A stretch of DNA of 64,000 nt from contig NZ_VIYJ01000002.1 in assembly GCF_008087085.1 (NCBI RefSeq), positions 496,001 to 560,000 on the forward strand, written 5' to 3'. This stretch comes from Nocardioides rubriscoriae (GTDB lineage Bacteria; Actinomycetota; Actinomycetes; Propionibacteriales; Nocardioidaceae). The translations under genes and the position numbers were made by a program. The notes under the pieces were generated by a model that was given only the letters and a program-made list of their open reading frames with translations, had not been told where the DNA came from and did no database searches. Numbering within the stretch: position 1 is the stretch's first letter; each line of letters starts with the position of its first letter. Shown here in pieces: positions 38,266-48,259 of the stretch.

Positions 38266-39243
38266 ATGCGTGTTCTCGTCACCGGAGCCAGCGGCTACGT
38301 CGGTTCCCGCCTGGTCCCGGCCCTGCTGGCAGCCGGCCACGAGGTGGTGGCGGCGGCCCGCGACACCGGTGGGCTCGACCGGTTCGCCTGGGCCGACCAG
38401 GTCGAGCGGCGCCACCTCGACGTCGAGGACACCGTCTCGGTCCACCTCGCCGTCCGTGACCTCGACGCCGTGTTCTACCTCGTGCACTCGATGGGCGCGG
38501 GGGAGTTCCTCAAGCGTGACCGCGAGGCCGCCGAGAGCCTGGTCGCGGCCTGTGCCTACGCCGGCACCGAGCGCGTGGTCTACCTGTCCGGGCTCGTCCC
38601 CGACGTGCCGGCCGACGACCTCTCCGACCACCTCCGGTCGCGCCTGGAGGTGGAGGAGATCCTGCTGGCCGGCCCGACGCCCGCGACCGTGCTGCGCGCC
38701 TCGATGGTCATCGGGGGCGGGTCGATGTCGTTCGAGGTGATGCGGCGGATGTCGGAGCGGCTCCCGGTGCTGACGCTGCCGCTCTGGATGTCGAGCCGGA
38801 TCCAGCCGATCGCCGTCGAGGACGTCGTCCGGCTGCTCGTGGCGGCCCTGACCGGGGAGCCCCGCAACCGGGCCTTCGACGTCGGCGGCAACGAGGTGCT
38901 CACCTACGGCGAGCTGCTGACCCGCTTCGCCGCGGCCGCCGGCCTCGTGCGACCGCAGGTCCCGCTGCTGTTCGCCCCGATGTCGCTGGTCGGTGAGGGG
39001 GTCGCGCTGCTGACGGGGATCCCACGTTCGACGATCCGGGCCCTGGTCAGGAGCCTGACCCACGACATGGTGTGCCGCGAGGACGACGTACGCCGCACGC
39101 TGGCGCCGGGCGTGCCCTACCTGCCCCTCGACGAGGCGCTGGTCCGCTCGCTGGCCGGCGACACGGCGGCCACGTCCCTGGACGGTGACGTCCAGGGCGA
39201 GGCCTCCAGCGATCCCGACTGGGTCGGTACGACGCTCGGGTGA
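38266..39243 (+). CDS. NAD(P)-binding atypical SDR / epimerase-like protein
   Basis: A 325-residue Rossmann protein starting MRVLVTGASGYVGSRLVPAL, with the GASGYVG dinucleotide motif at residues 7-13. Later landmarks are FYLVHSMGAGEF near 76, RVVYLSGLVPD near 105, a QPIAVEDVVRLLVAAL strand near 190 and FDVGGNEVLTYGELL. The YLVHSMG segment is typical of the atypical SDR group related to YwnB/NmrA-like and DUF2867-linked proteins. The usual YxxxK catalytic pair is not obvious, so it may be a sensor or a reductase of unknown substrate. Confidence 0.85.
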   Translation: MRVLVTGASGYVGSRLVPALLAAGHEVVAAARDTGGLDRFAWADQVERRHLDVEDTVSVHLAVRDLDAVFYLVHSMGAGEFLKRDREAAESLVAACAYAGTERVVYLSGLVPDVPADDLSDHLRSRLEVEEILLAGPTPATVLRASMVIGGGSMSFEVMRRMSERLPVLTLPLWMSSRIQPIAVEDVVRLLVAALTGEPRNRAFDVGGNEVLTYGELLTRFAAAAGLVRPQVPLLFAPMSLVGEGVALLTGIPRSTIRALVRSLTHDMVCREDDVRRTLAPGVPYLPLDEALVRSLAGDTAATSLDGDVQGEASSDPDWVGTTLG

Positions 39244-39267
39244 GCCGTCGACCTGGCCCGTGGCGGG

Positions 39268-40044
39268 TCAGTTGAGGGGGCGCATCGAGGCGGGCACGCC
39301 GCCGCCGGCGTGCACCGCCTCCACGAGCTCGGCCAGCGCCGTCAGCGCGACCCGCTGCGACATCGGCCCGTAGGACACGCGCGCGACGCCCAGCTCCTCC
39401 AGGCGCGCCAGCGACGGCGTCCCGGGCAGTCCGATCGTCGTGAGGCGCTGCGGGCCGAAGGCCTCGACGAGCGTCGAGATCTGCTCCTCGTCGAGCTTGG
39501 CGGGCACGAAGACGACCGGAGCGCCGGCGTCGAGGAACGCCTTGCCGCGGGTGAGGGCCTCGGCGAGGGGGTCGGGCGCGCCCTTGACGAAGGCGTCGGT
39601 GCGGGCGTTGAGCACGAAGTCGGGCACGCCTTCGGCGGCCGCAGCCGCCATGATCGCCTCGACCTGCGCCGCGGCCTCGGACAGCGGCTTCATCTGGTCC
39701 TCGACGTTGGCGCCGACGACGCCCACGCCGATCGCCCTGCGGACCGCCTCGGCGGCGTCGCCGTAGCCACCCTCGAGGTCGGCGGTGACCGGCAGGCTCG
39801 TGGCGACGACGATGCGGCGGACCTCCTCGATCATCTCGTCGAGCGGGATGTTCTCGCCGTCCTCGTAGCCGCGCGAGGCTGCGATCGAGTGGCTGGCCGT
39901 GGCCAGGGCGCGGGTGCCGGGCAGGTCGCTGACGACCGTGGCGCTGATGGAGTCCCACACGTTGACCACGCTGAGCAGGTCGGGGTCGCGGTGCAGGGCG
40001 AGCAGCTGGGAGGCACGGTCGGGAGCGCTGGTGTCGGAGGTCAT
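39268..40044 (-). CDS. Isocitrate lyase/PEP mutase family protein
   Basis: A 258-residue beta/alpha barrel of the PEP-mutase/ICL superfamily. It shows LSVVNVWDSISATVV near residue 25, TADLEGGYGDAAEAVRRAI near 88 (metal-binding region), VGANVEDQM near 110 and DFVLNARTDAF near 143. The family's catalytic KKCGH loop of isocitrate lyase is absent, so it belongs to the oxaloacetate-decarboxylase or carboxyphosphonoenolpyruvate-mutase-like branch. Phosphonate genes are not nearby and the substrate is open. It is divergent from the HTH-TPR regulator, 92 bp apart. Confidence 0.85.
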   Translation of the reverse strand: MTSDTSAPDRASQLLALHRDPDLLSVVNVWDSISATVVSDLPGTRALATASHSIAASRGYEDGENIPLDEMIEEVRRIVVATSLPVTADLEGGYGDAAEAVRRAIGVGVVGANVEDQMKPLSEAAAQVEAIMAAAAAEGVPDFVLNARTDAFVKGAPDPLAEALTRGKAFLDAGAPVVFVPAKLDEEQISTLVEAFGPQRLTTIGLPGTPSLARLEELGVARVSYGPMSQRVALTALAELVEAVHAGGGVPASMRPLN

Positions 40045-40082
40045 GCCAGGAGCATGCCAGCACCCTTGTGACACCCCGGATG

Positions 40083-40136
40083 ACTGATCTGAACAGATTG
40101 CGCATACCTGATGTCATATTCGGGCACACTGATCTG
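40083..40136. promoter_or_regulatory. Putative operator sites in front of the HTH-TPR regulator
   Basis: ACTGATCTG occurs at 40083-40091 and again at 40128-40136, directly before the GTG. The first copy forms part of the palindrome ATCTG-AA-CAGAT (40087-40098). The stretch is markedly richer in A and T than the flanking genes. Repeated sites beside an XRE regulator gene suggest autoregulation or control of the divergent PEP-mutase-like gene. Confidence 0.5.
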
Positions 40137-41537
40137 GTGGAACAAACACGAGAGCCAGCCCAGGTCACGCCCGACCTCCGGGTGAGGGCCAAGAACATCG
40201 ATGCCGCCCTGGTCGGCGCCCGGATCAAGCTCGCACGTCAACGAGCCGGGCTGACCCAGGGTGAGGCTGCGGGCGACGAGATGTCGACGGCGTACATCTC
40301 CCGGATCGAGGCCGGCCAGCGACGCGCGAGCGCCGACCTGCTGGTCGCACTGGCCAACCGGATGGGGTGTGATCCCGAGGAGCTGCTGGCCCCCGACGAG
40401 AACACCGCCGAGCGCGAGCGCCTCGACCGGTTGCGGCTCGACCTCGACTACGCCGAGCTCGACCTGCGGACCGGGCAGGCGGCATCGGCCCTGGCGCGGG
40501 TCGAGGCCCTGCTCGGGGAGCCCGAGCTGCCGACGGCCCTGTCGGTCAAGGCCCGCTACCTGCGCGGGCAGGCCCTGGAGTCGACCGGCGACCTCACCGC
40601 GGCCATCAAGACCTTCGAGGACCTGCTCTCCCTCAGCACCGATGCCCTGTTCCGCATCCGGGCGCTGCTCGCGCTGAGCCGGTGCTACCGCGAGGAGGGC
40701 GACCTGACGCGTGCGTGCGACATCGGGGAGCGCGCGGCCGAGCTGGTCAGCGCGTCCGACCTCGAGGGCAGCGCCGAGGGCATCCAGCTGGCCGTGACGG
40801 TCGCCGCCGCCCACTTCGAGCGCGGCGACGTCAACTTCGCCCTGCGCATGTGTGAGCGCGCCGTCGCCAGCGCCGAGAAGATCGAGTCGCCCAGCGCCCG
40901 TGCCTCGGCCTACTGGAACAGCAGCATCGTGCACCAGCGCCAGGGCAACATCACCGACGCGTTGCCGCTGGCGCAGAAGGCGGTCGTGCTTCTCGAGCAG
41001 ACCCACGACGCGCGCAGCATGGCGCGCCTGCGTAGCCAGCTGGGACTGCTCCAGCTGGCTCAGAATCCGCCTGAGGTCGAGGGGGCGTCGCTCAACCTGG
41101 AGCGAGCGCGGCAGGAGATGGAGTTCAACGAGGCCAGCACCTACGACTTCGGACGCAACGAGCTCGGGCGTGCTCGTTGCCGGCTGCTCCTGGGAGACGC
41201 CGAGGAAGCTGAGAGGCTGGCCGAGGACTGCTTCGAGACCATGCGCGAGAGCAACCTCATGCTCAGTGCTCAGGCGTTGACCGTCATGGGGCAGGTCGCG
41301 GCGACACGAGGCGAGGTCGACGAGGCGGTGCGTCGATTCCGGCGCGCGCTCGTCGTACTGGACGGTGTCGGCGCCGATCGCGAAGCGGCACAACTCTGGT
41401 TTGAGCTGGCCAACCTGCTGCGTGATTACGGCGCGGTAGACGAGGCCATGGAGGCGTTCCGGCGTGCCGGGGCTTCTTCCGGTCTGACGACGTCCTCGAT
41501 CCCGACCACAGCGCGGGTCGCGCCACGGTCGGGCTAG
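40137..41537 (+). CDS. XRE-family HTH regulator with a long TPR domain (RRNPP-like architecture)
   Basis: A 466-residue predicted cytoplasmic regulator. Residues about 25-83 are a helix-turn-helix (VGARIKLARQRAGLTQGEAA and STAYISRIEAGQRRASADLL). From about 95 to 450 the protein is a run of TPR-like helical pairs (YLRGQALESTGDLTAAIKTF; LLALSRCYREEGDLTRACDI; AQALTVMGQVAATRGEVDEA; LWFELANLLRDYGAVDEAME). An HTH followed by TPRs is the layout of Rgg/PlcR/PrgX-type peptide receptors. A small exported peptide gene converges on it 18 bp downstream. The GTG at 40137 follows the AT-rich promoter-like segment. An ATG at 40080 and a GTG before RAKNIDAALVG are alternatives. Confidence 0.85.
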   Translation: MEQTREPAQVTPDLRVRAKNIDAALVGARIKLARQRAGLTQGEAAGDEMSTAYISRIEAGQRRASADLLVALANRMGCDPEELLAPDENTAERERLDRLRLDLDYAELDLRTGQAASALARVEALLGEPELPTALSVKARYLRGQALESTGDLTAAIKTFEDLLSLSTDALFRIRALLALSRCYREEGDLTRACDIGERAAELVSASDLEGSAEGIQLAVTVAAAHFERGDVNFALRMCERAVASAEKIESPSARASAYWNSSIVHQRQGNITDALPLAQKAVVLLEQTHDARSMARLRSQLGLLQLAQNPPEVEGASLNLERARQEMEFNEASTYDFGRNELGRARCRLLLGDAEEAERLAEDCFETMRESNLMLSAQALTVMGQVAATRGEVDEAVRRFRRALVVLDGVGADREAAQLWFELANLLRDYGAVDEAMEAFRRAGASSGLTTSSIPTTARVAPRSG

Positions 41538-41555
41538 ACAAGTATCAGCTCGTGG

Positions 41556-41693
41556 TCAGCAGCACCACTGCGAGCCGTCGCGCAGCGTCTGCGTCGGGGC
41601 CTTGGCCTCGGTGGCAGCACCGGTGGTCGCCACGGAGCCGAGCAGGGCGGTGGCGAGCAGCGAGGAGACGAGGAGGGCGCGGAACTTCGACAT
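41556..41693 (-). CDS. Small exported peptide (45 aa) ending in Cys-Cys; candidate signal for the HTH-TPR protein
   Basis: The gene is too short for usual ORF calls. AAGGAG lies 7 nt before the ATG at 41693, one of the best ribosome binding sites in the window. Residues 1-5 are MSKFR, followed by the hydrophobic core ALLVSSLLATALLGSVA and a small-residue region (TTGAATEAKA) suited to signal peptidase. The mature part would be about 15-20 residues ending APTQTLRDGSQWCC. It is convergent with the regulator (18 bp between stops) and divergent from a membrane protein gene. I do not recognise a known peptide family. A secreted pheromone is my leading reading; a small antimicrobial or a redox peptide is possible. 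Confidence 0.72.
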   Translation of the reverse strand: MSKFRALLVSSLLATALLGSVATTGAATEAKAPTQTLRDGSQWCC

Positions 41694-41751
41694 GATTTTC
41701 TCCTTGGGATGGCCGGCTGGTGGTCAGCCCGCCTTGCGGTGGGGATAATTC

Positions 41752-41757
41752 TGTCAA
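41752..41757 (-). promoter_or_regulatory. TTGACA hexamer upstream of the peptide gene
   Basis: A perfect -35-like TTGACA on the minus strand, 58 bp upstream of the peptide ATG, within an AT-rich 60-bp island. No convincing -10 is placed 17 bp further on, so the promoter remains provisional. Confidence 0.3.
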
Positions 41758-41810
41758 AGAAAGAGGCAAACGTCCCCGATCGCAACGACTAATTGAGGAT
41801 TTTCGTGGAA

Positions 41811-42644
41811 ATGACGTCCCGACGTCGATGCGACGACGCCTCATCAGCTTCATCCGCCTCAGCAGTCCCACCGGCCCCACCGGGCGTCGGGTCCGGAGGG
41901 GCTGCTGGGGCCGCCCGCGGTGCGATCGAGGGGCCGGAAGGGCCCCTCGGAGCCCCCTCCACGGCTTCCTCCGGGGTCTTGCGGGCCTTCGAGGTGGCGG
42001 TCGTGCAGCACCCCGGACGCCTGCTCCGACCAAGCCCCCGGCGCTGGCTGCGACACCCCCGCCGCGCGTCCCTCGCACGGATGGCCGTCCTCGGTGTGGC
42101 CGCGGTCGTGACCACGGCGAGCGCGGCGTCCCTGGTCGGGTACCGCGACGCCGGCGACGGACCCCGTGCGGTGATGATCAGCCCCGTGGTCCCGCCCTCC
42201 GGCGGGTTCGCGGTGGCGGCCCGTGACATGGACGAGACGCTGCGTGACCTGGTCGCCGCGACCGGGAGCCGCACGGCCCGGCCGGCCCCGGGCGGTGAGC
42301 AGGTGCTCGTCGATGGCGCGGCCGGCTCGCTGCACCGTGCCGTGCAGACCGGCGCGGTGATGCTCGAGACCCGCCGGGGCCCCGCGCTGGTGCGCGTCGA
42401 CGTACGCCGCTCGTCGACCCCGTGTGCGCCAGCCTCGTGCGTCCGGGTCGTGCACAGCCCCGGCGGCGGCGGTCGTCCGCCGTCGACCCTGGCCGTCGTC
42501 GTCGATGACGGCGTCGAGGTGCGGGCCGAGGCCTGGGCCGGCAGCGGGGGCCGGGCGACCTCGCCCGCGAGCGGTCCGCCGCTGACCATGCTGGCCCTGG
42601 TGAGCCTGGCGGGCGACCCCGTGTGGCGTGAGCCGGACCGATGA
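41811..42644 (+). CDS. Membrane-anchored hypothetical protein (277 aa)
   Basis: About 95 residues of Ala/Ser/Pro-rich, probably cytoplasmic sequence come first (including SSASSASAVPPAPPGVG and RRWLRHPRRASL). A single membrane helix follows (MAVLGVAAVVTTASAASLVG), then an extracytoplasmic domain of about 160 residues with SSTPCAPASCVRVVHS as a possible disulfide loop. This type II layout resembles anti-sigma factors only superficially and I find no known domain. The start is uncertain: ATG at 41811, GTG at 41805 or TTG at 41793. It shares a 117-bp divergent region with the peptide gene and ends before a strong terminator. Confidence 0.55.
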   Translation: MTSRRRCDDASSASSASAVPPAPPGVGSGGAAGAARGAIEGPEGPLGAPSTASSGVLRAFEVAVVQHPGRLLRPSPRRWLRHPRRASLARMAVLGVAAVVTTASAASLVGYRDAGDGPRAVMISPVVPPSGGFAVAARDMDETLRDLVAATGSRTARPAPGGEQVLVDGAAGSLHRAVQTGAVMLETRRGPALVRVDVRRSSTPCAPASCVRVVHSPGGGGRPPSTLAVVVDDGVEVRAEAWAGSGGRATSPASGPPLTMLALVSLAGDPVWREPDR

Positions 42645-42666
42645 CTCGCGGCGGACCCGGCTGACG

Positions 42667-42702
42667 CAGGACGGCCCGGCCCCGAGGGGCCGGGCCGTCC
42701 TG
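42667..42702. terminator. Hairpin terminator between the 277-aa protein gene and katG
   Basis: CAGGACGGCCCGGCCC pairs with its exact complement around a 4-nt CGAG loop (16-bp stem). It lies between convergent genes, 22 bp and 20 bp from their stop codons, so it can serve both. Confidence 0.8.
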
Positions 42703-42722
42703 TGGTGTCGGACGTGCAGGAG

Positions 42723-45398
<2,676 letters not shown>

Positions 45399-45416
45399 TC
45401 ACGACCTTCCCTCGTT

Positions 45417-45435
45417 TTCTTGAACGAGTCAAGAA
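45417..45435. promoter_or_regulatory. Fur-type inverted-repeat operator of furA-katG
   Basis: TTCTTGA-ACGAG-TCAAGAA is a perfect 7-bp inverted repeat with a 5-bp spacer, 20 bp upstream of the furA start. It covers a TTGACT hexamer on the minus strand that could be the -35. Autoregulation by FurA is the natural reading. Confidence 0.7.
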
Positions 45436-45472
45436 TATCGGCCCGAGTCGCGCTGACCGTCGGTCGTCGTCG

Positions 45473-45502
45473 GCCCACGTCAGCCCACGTCAGCCCACGT
45501 CA
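45473..45502. repeat. Three tandem copies of GCCCACGTCA
   Basis: Exact 10-bp units repeated three times, the last ending on the stop codon of the universal stress protein gene. Because the third unit supplies the TGA stop, a change in copy number would not alter the protein. Confidence 0.85.
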
Positions 45503-46402
45503 GCCCGGCACCGGGACGACGGCGATCGTCCCGGAGGCGTGCTCGACGAGCGGTCCGGCCACCGCCGGGTGGAGCAGTGAGAGCACCCCGTGGTGCCGGG
45601 TGCGGCCGACGACGACGAGGTCGGCGGTCCGGGTACGGCGCGGCAGCACGCTGCGGACCCGGCCGTGCTCGAGCTCGAGGGTGAGGTCGACGTCGGGGAA
45701 CTTCTGCGCCAGGTCGCCCACGACCTCGCCCACGAGCCGGCGGATCTCGGCGATGCCCCGGTCGTCGTCGGTGGGCACGTCGGCCCTGACCGCCACCAGG
45801 TCGGGCGACGAGCCGTCGCTGCTCGCGTGGCAGCGCAGCACGGCCAGCGGTAGCCGGTGCAGCGAGGCGTAGCGCAGGCCGAACTCGACGACCTGGTGGG
45901 CGTCGCCGGTTCCCTCGACGGCGCACACGACCCCGGTGCCCCGGTCGTCCGGGGACCGGACAACGACGACCGGACACTCGGCCCTCGAGGCGACCGCAGC
46001 CCCCACCGACCCGTCGAGCATCGCCACGATCGCGCTGCGCCCCCGCGACCCGAGCACCACCATGGCGGCGTCGTGCGACATCCGGACCAGGTCGCGCGCG
46101 GGGTGGTCGTGCAGGTGCATGGTCGTGACCCACAACGTCGGGTGGTGCCGCGTGACCCACCCCACGGCCGCGTCCAGCACCCGCTCGCCCTGCTCCTCGG
46201 CGGCCTCGCTCAGCTCGACCAGCTCCGACTCGGCCGCGGTCCACGGGACGTGGGCCCGGGTCGAGTGCGCCAGGCGCAGCTGGCGGGCCTCCAGCGAGGC
46301 CTCCCGAGCCGCCCACGCGAGCGCCGCGGAGGAGCCGTCGGAGGAGTCGGGCCCGTCGAGCCCCACGGTGATCGAGCCGGGGCGCGGCGGGGTGATCGTC
46401 AT
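45500..46402 (-). CDS. Universal stress protein, tandem Usp domains
   Basis: A 300-residue protein with two Usp folds. The first ends with MVVLGSRGRSAIVAMLDGSVGAAVASRAECPVVVVR (near 110-145), which contains the ATP-binding G-x2-G-x9-G(S/T) pattern. The second ends with ADLVVVGRTRHHGVLSLLHPAVAGPLVEHA near 265. Two-domain Usp proteins in actinobacteria respond to hypoxia, starvation or redox stress. The ATG at 46402 begins MTITPPRPGSITVGLDG, where the fold starts. Confidence 0.9.
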   Translation of the reverse strand: MTITPPRPGSITVGLDGPDSSDGSSAALAWAAREASLEARQLRLAHSTRAHVPWTAAESELVELSEAAEEQGERVLDAAVGWVTRHHPTLWVTTMHLHDHPARDLVRMSHDAAMVVLGSRGRSAIVAMLDGSVGAAVASRAECPVVVVRSPDDRGTGVVCAVEGTGDAHQVVEFGLRYASLHRLPLAVLRCHASSDGSSPDLVAVRADVPTDDDRGIAEIRRLVGEVVGDLAQKFPDVDLTLELEHGRVRSVLPRRTRTADLVVVGRTRHHGVLSLLHPAVAGPLVEHASGTIAVVPVPG

Positions 46403-46502
46403 GCGACCACGCTGCGGTGGGGCTCGCGTGGCCGCCACGGCCGCAGGCCCCGCCGCGGGTGGGACCAACGGCACCCGTTCGCCGTGCCGGTCACCGATCC
46501 GC

Positions 46503-47450
46503 TCAGTGCGGTCGCGCTGCGACCCCGGTGCCGGTAACCGGTGCGCGGGCCGGTGCGGGTGCCGGTGCGGGGACGGGCACCGGCTCGTGGCCGCGGGTGA
46601 CCAGGAAGTACTCGCCGATCATGTCGCCGAGCAGCGTCCCGCCGGTGATGTCGCTGGTGACGTGGCCGGCCATGTAGAGGCGCGACCAGTCGATCTCGTC
46701 CTGCATCCACCGGTACTCCTCGGCCCGGTGCGGCGCCGTCGCGCTGAGGTACGTCGCCGACGCCGCGCTCGAGGTGGCGTGTCGCGACGGGTAGGAGCAC
46801 GGGCAGACGTCGCCGGGTGCGACCACGTGGTCGGGGCGCAACGAGGGGTCCACGACGTAGGGCGCGGACTGCTGGTAGCGCGCTCCGAGGGCGTCGGCCA
46901 CGGTCTTCGACATCGACAGCATGGCGTCGACGTCGGACTTGAGCGCGACACCGGCGGCGGCGGGCAACAGCTCGGCCTGGTCGTGCGCGGCGAGCTTCCA
47001 GACGTCCTTCTTGCCGTAGGCCTCCAGCCAGCTCGCGGCCGCGACGCCGGCGGTGTCGCGCGTGAGGGCGATCCGCCGCTCCTGGTCGATCTCCGCGGCC
47101 CGGGCCGTGGCCGACGGTGGTCCCGGCAGCGTGTCCTCCAGCCAGGCCACGAACGCCGTGTCGTCGGCCTCGGCGCCGTGGTCGGCCCACCAGCTGGCCA
47201 GGTAGTGCCGGGCCGCCGACTGCTGGAGCGCGACCTGGTCGCCGATCGGGGCGATGTCGCGGTCGGGGAAGAGCGGCGGCGGCGGGTCGGCCGCGATCCG
47301 GTCCTTCGCCGACGTGCCGGCGAACGCCGCGTGGAGCGACGGGGCGATGCCCCCCGCCACGACGGCGAGCACCGCCAGCACGGTCACGACGCGGAACGCC
47401 CGCGACCGGGCCGTGCGTGGTGCGCGCGGCGGCCTCGACGTGGGCGTCAT
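46503..47450 (-). CDS. Exported PAP2-family phosphatase
   Basis: A 315-residue protein. A membrane anchor or signal peptide comes first (FRVVTVLAVLAVVAGGIAPSLHAAFA). The PAP2/vanadium-haloperoxidase-like phosphatase domain has the motifs PCSYPSRHATSSAA near residue 215 and SRLYMAGHVTSDITGG near 260, which hold the catalytic histidines and arginine. The tail is a PVPAPAPAP-type repeat. It is the last gene of the DUF4956-VTC-PAP2 set and its ATG overlaps the VTC stop by 4 bp. An outside-facing phosphatase in a polyphosphate operon could act on polyphosphate or a lipid phosphate; that is inference. Confidence 0.85.
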   Translation of the reverse strand: MTPTSRPPRAPRTARSRAFRVVTVLAVLAVVAGGIAPSLHAAFAGTSAKDRIAADPPPPLFPDRDIAPIGDQVALQQSAARHYLASWWADHGAEADDTAFVAWLEDTLPGPPSATARAAEIDQERRIALTRDTAGVAAASWLEAYGKKDVWKLAAHDQAELLPAAAGVALKSDVDAMLSMSKTVADALGARYQQSAPYVVDPSLRPDHVVAPGDVCPCSYPSRHATSSAASATYLSATAPHRAEEYRWMQDEIDWSRLYMAGHVTSDITGGTLLGDMIGEYFLVTRGHEPVPVPAPAPAPARAPVTGTGVAARPH

Positions 47451-48259
47451 GCGACGGCCTCCCGGGCGTGCAGCTGGCGCCCGCGCAGCTGGCGCACGTC
47501 GTTGTCGGGGATGTCGGCACGCAGCAGCGAGGCTGCGGACACGTACTTGGAGAACGACCGTGGGCGGGCCCCCAGGGAGCCGAGCAGGACGTCGGCCGGC
47601 GACGGGCGACGTCCGCCCTTGGTCTCCACGAGCACCCATGCCTCGTCGACCCAGACCCGTCCGCCCTCGAGCGTGCACTGGACCCCGAGGTCGAGAGTCA
47701 CGCGCAGGTGGTCGTCGGTGTCGGCGAGGGTGAGCCTGCGGTAGTCGACGCGCATCGTCGCGCCGAGGGAGGCGACGTCGACGTCGAGCCCGCGGTCGTC
47801 GAGGGTCCTCGTCACGAAGGCGGCCTCGACCGGGCCCAGCCGGCCGTGGCGCGCCGGCTCGCTGGGGGTGACCGTCTTGTGGGTGACCCCGCGTCCGTCG
47901 CGCGTCTTGACCTCGAAGCGGCACAGCTGGTCCTCGACGTACAGCCGGCTGCGGACCTTCCACCGCCGGCGACGCTGCTGGACGTGGTCGCGGCAGGCGT
48001 CGAGCCGTGCGGTGTCGAAGTAGACCGACGAGTACGCGGTGCTGTCCCGTCCGCCGATCGAGAGCACCCGGAACGACGACGCGAGCCGCTCCAGGAAGCT
48101 CTCGGCGACCGCTCGGGACACGAGGTACTTGCGGTCGACCCGGGTCATCCGGGCGGCTTCCTCGACGACCTCCTCGAGGCCGACCCGTCCGCGACCGCGA
48201 AGGGCGAGCGGGTCGGGGAGGGGCACGCCGAGCAGCGGGGGAGCCGGGTCAGCGCGCAC
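47447..48259 (-). CDS. VTC-domain (polyphosphate polymerase-like) protein
   Basis: A 270-residue tunnel-fold VTC protein. It shows MTRVDRKYLVSRAVAESFLERL near residue 38, YSSVYFDTARLDACRDHVQQRRRRWKVRSR near 75-105, FEVKTRDGRGVTHK near 113 and EAWVLVETKGGRRPS near 205. These basic residues and the ExK metal pair are the catalytic set of VTC4-like enzymes. In eukaryotes VTC makes polyphosphate from ATP; bacterial members are usually paired with DUF4956 membrane proteins, as here. It overlaps DUF4956 by 11 bp and PAP2 by 4 bp. Confidence 0.87.
   Translation of the reverse strand: MRADPAPPLLGVPLPDPLALRGRGRVGLEEVVEEAARMTRVDRKYLVSRAVAESFLERLASSFRVLSIGGRDSTAYSSVYFDTARLDACRDHVQQRRRRWKVRSRLYVEDQLCRFEVKTRDGRGVTHKTVTPSEPARHGRLGPVEAAFVTRTLDDRGLDVDVASLGATMRVDYRRLTLADTDDHLRVTLDLGVQCTLEGGRVWVDEAWVLVETKGGRRPSPADVLLGSLGARPRSFSKYVSAASLLRADIPDNDVRQLRGRQLHAREAVA

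Noticed and set aside
40080..40137. Start of the HTH-TPR regulator at ATG 40080
   Set aside because: It would make the AT-rich, repeat-bearing segment coding and put the residues ahead of the HTH in a non-conserved tail. The GTG at 40137 was preferred, with some doubt.
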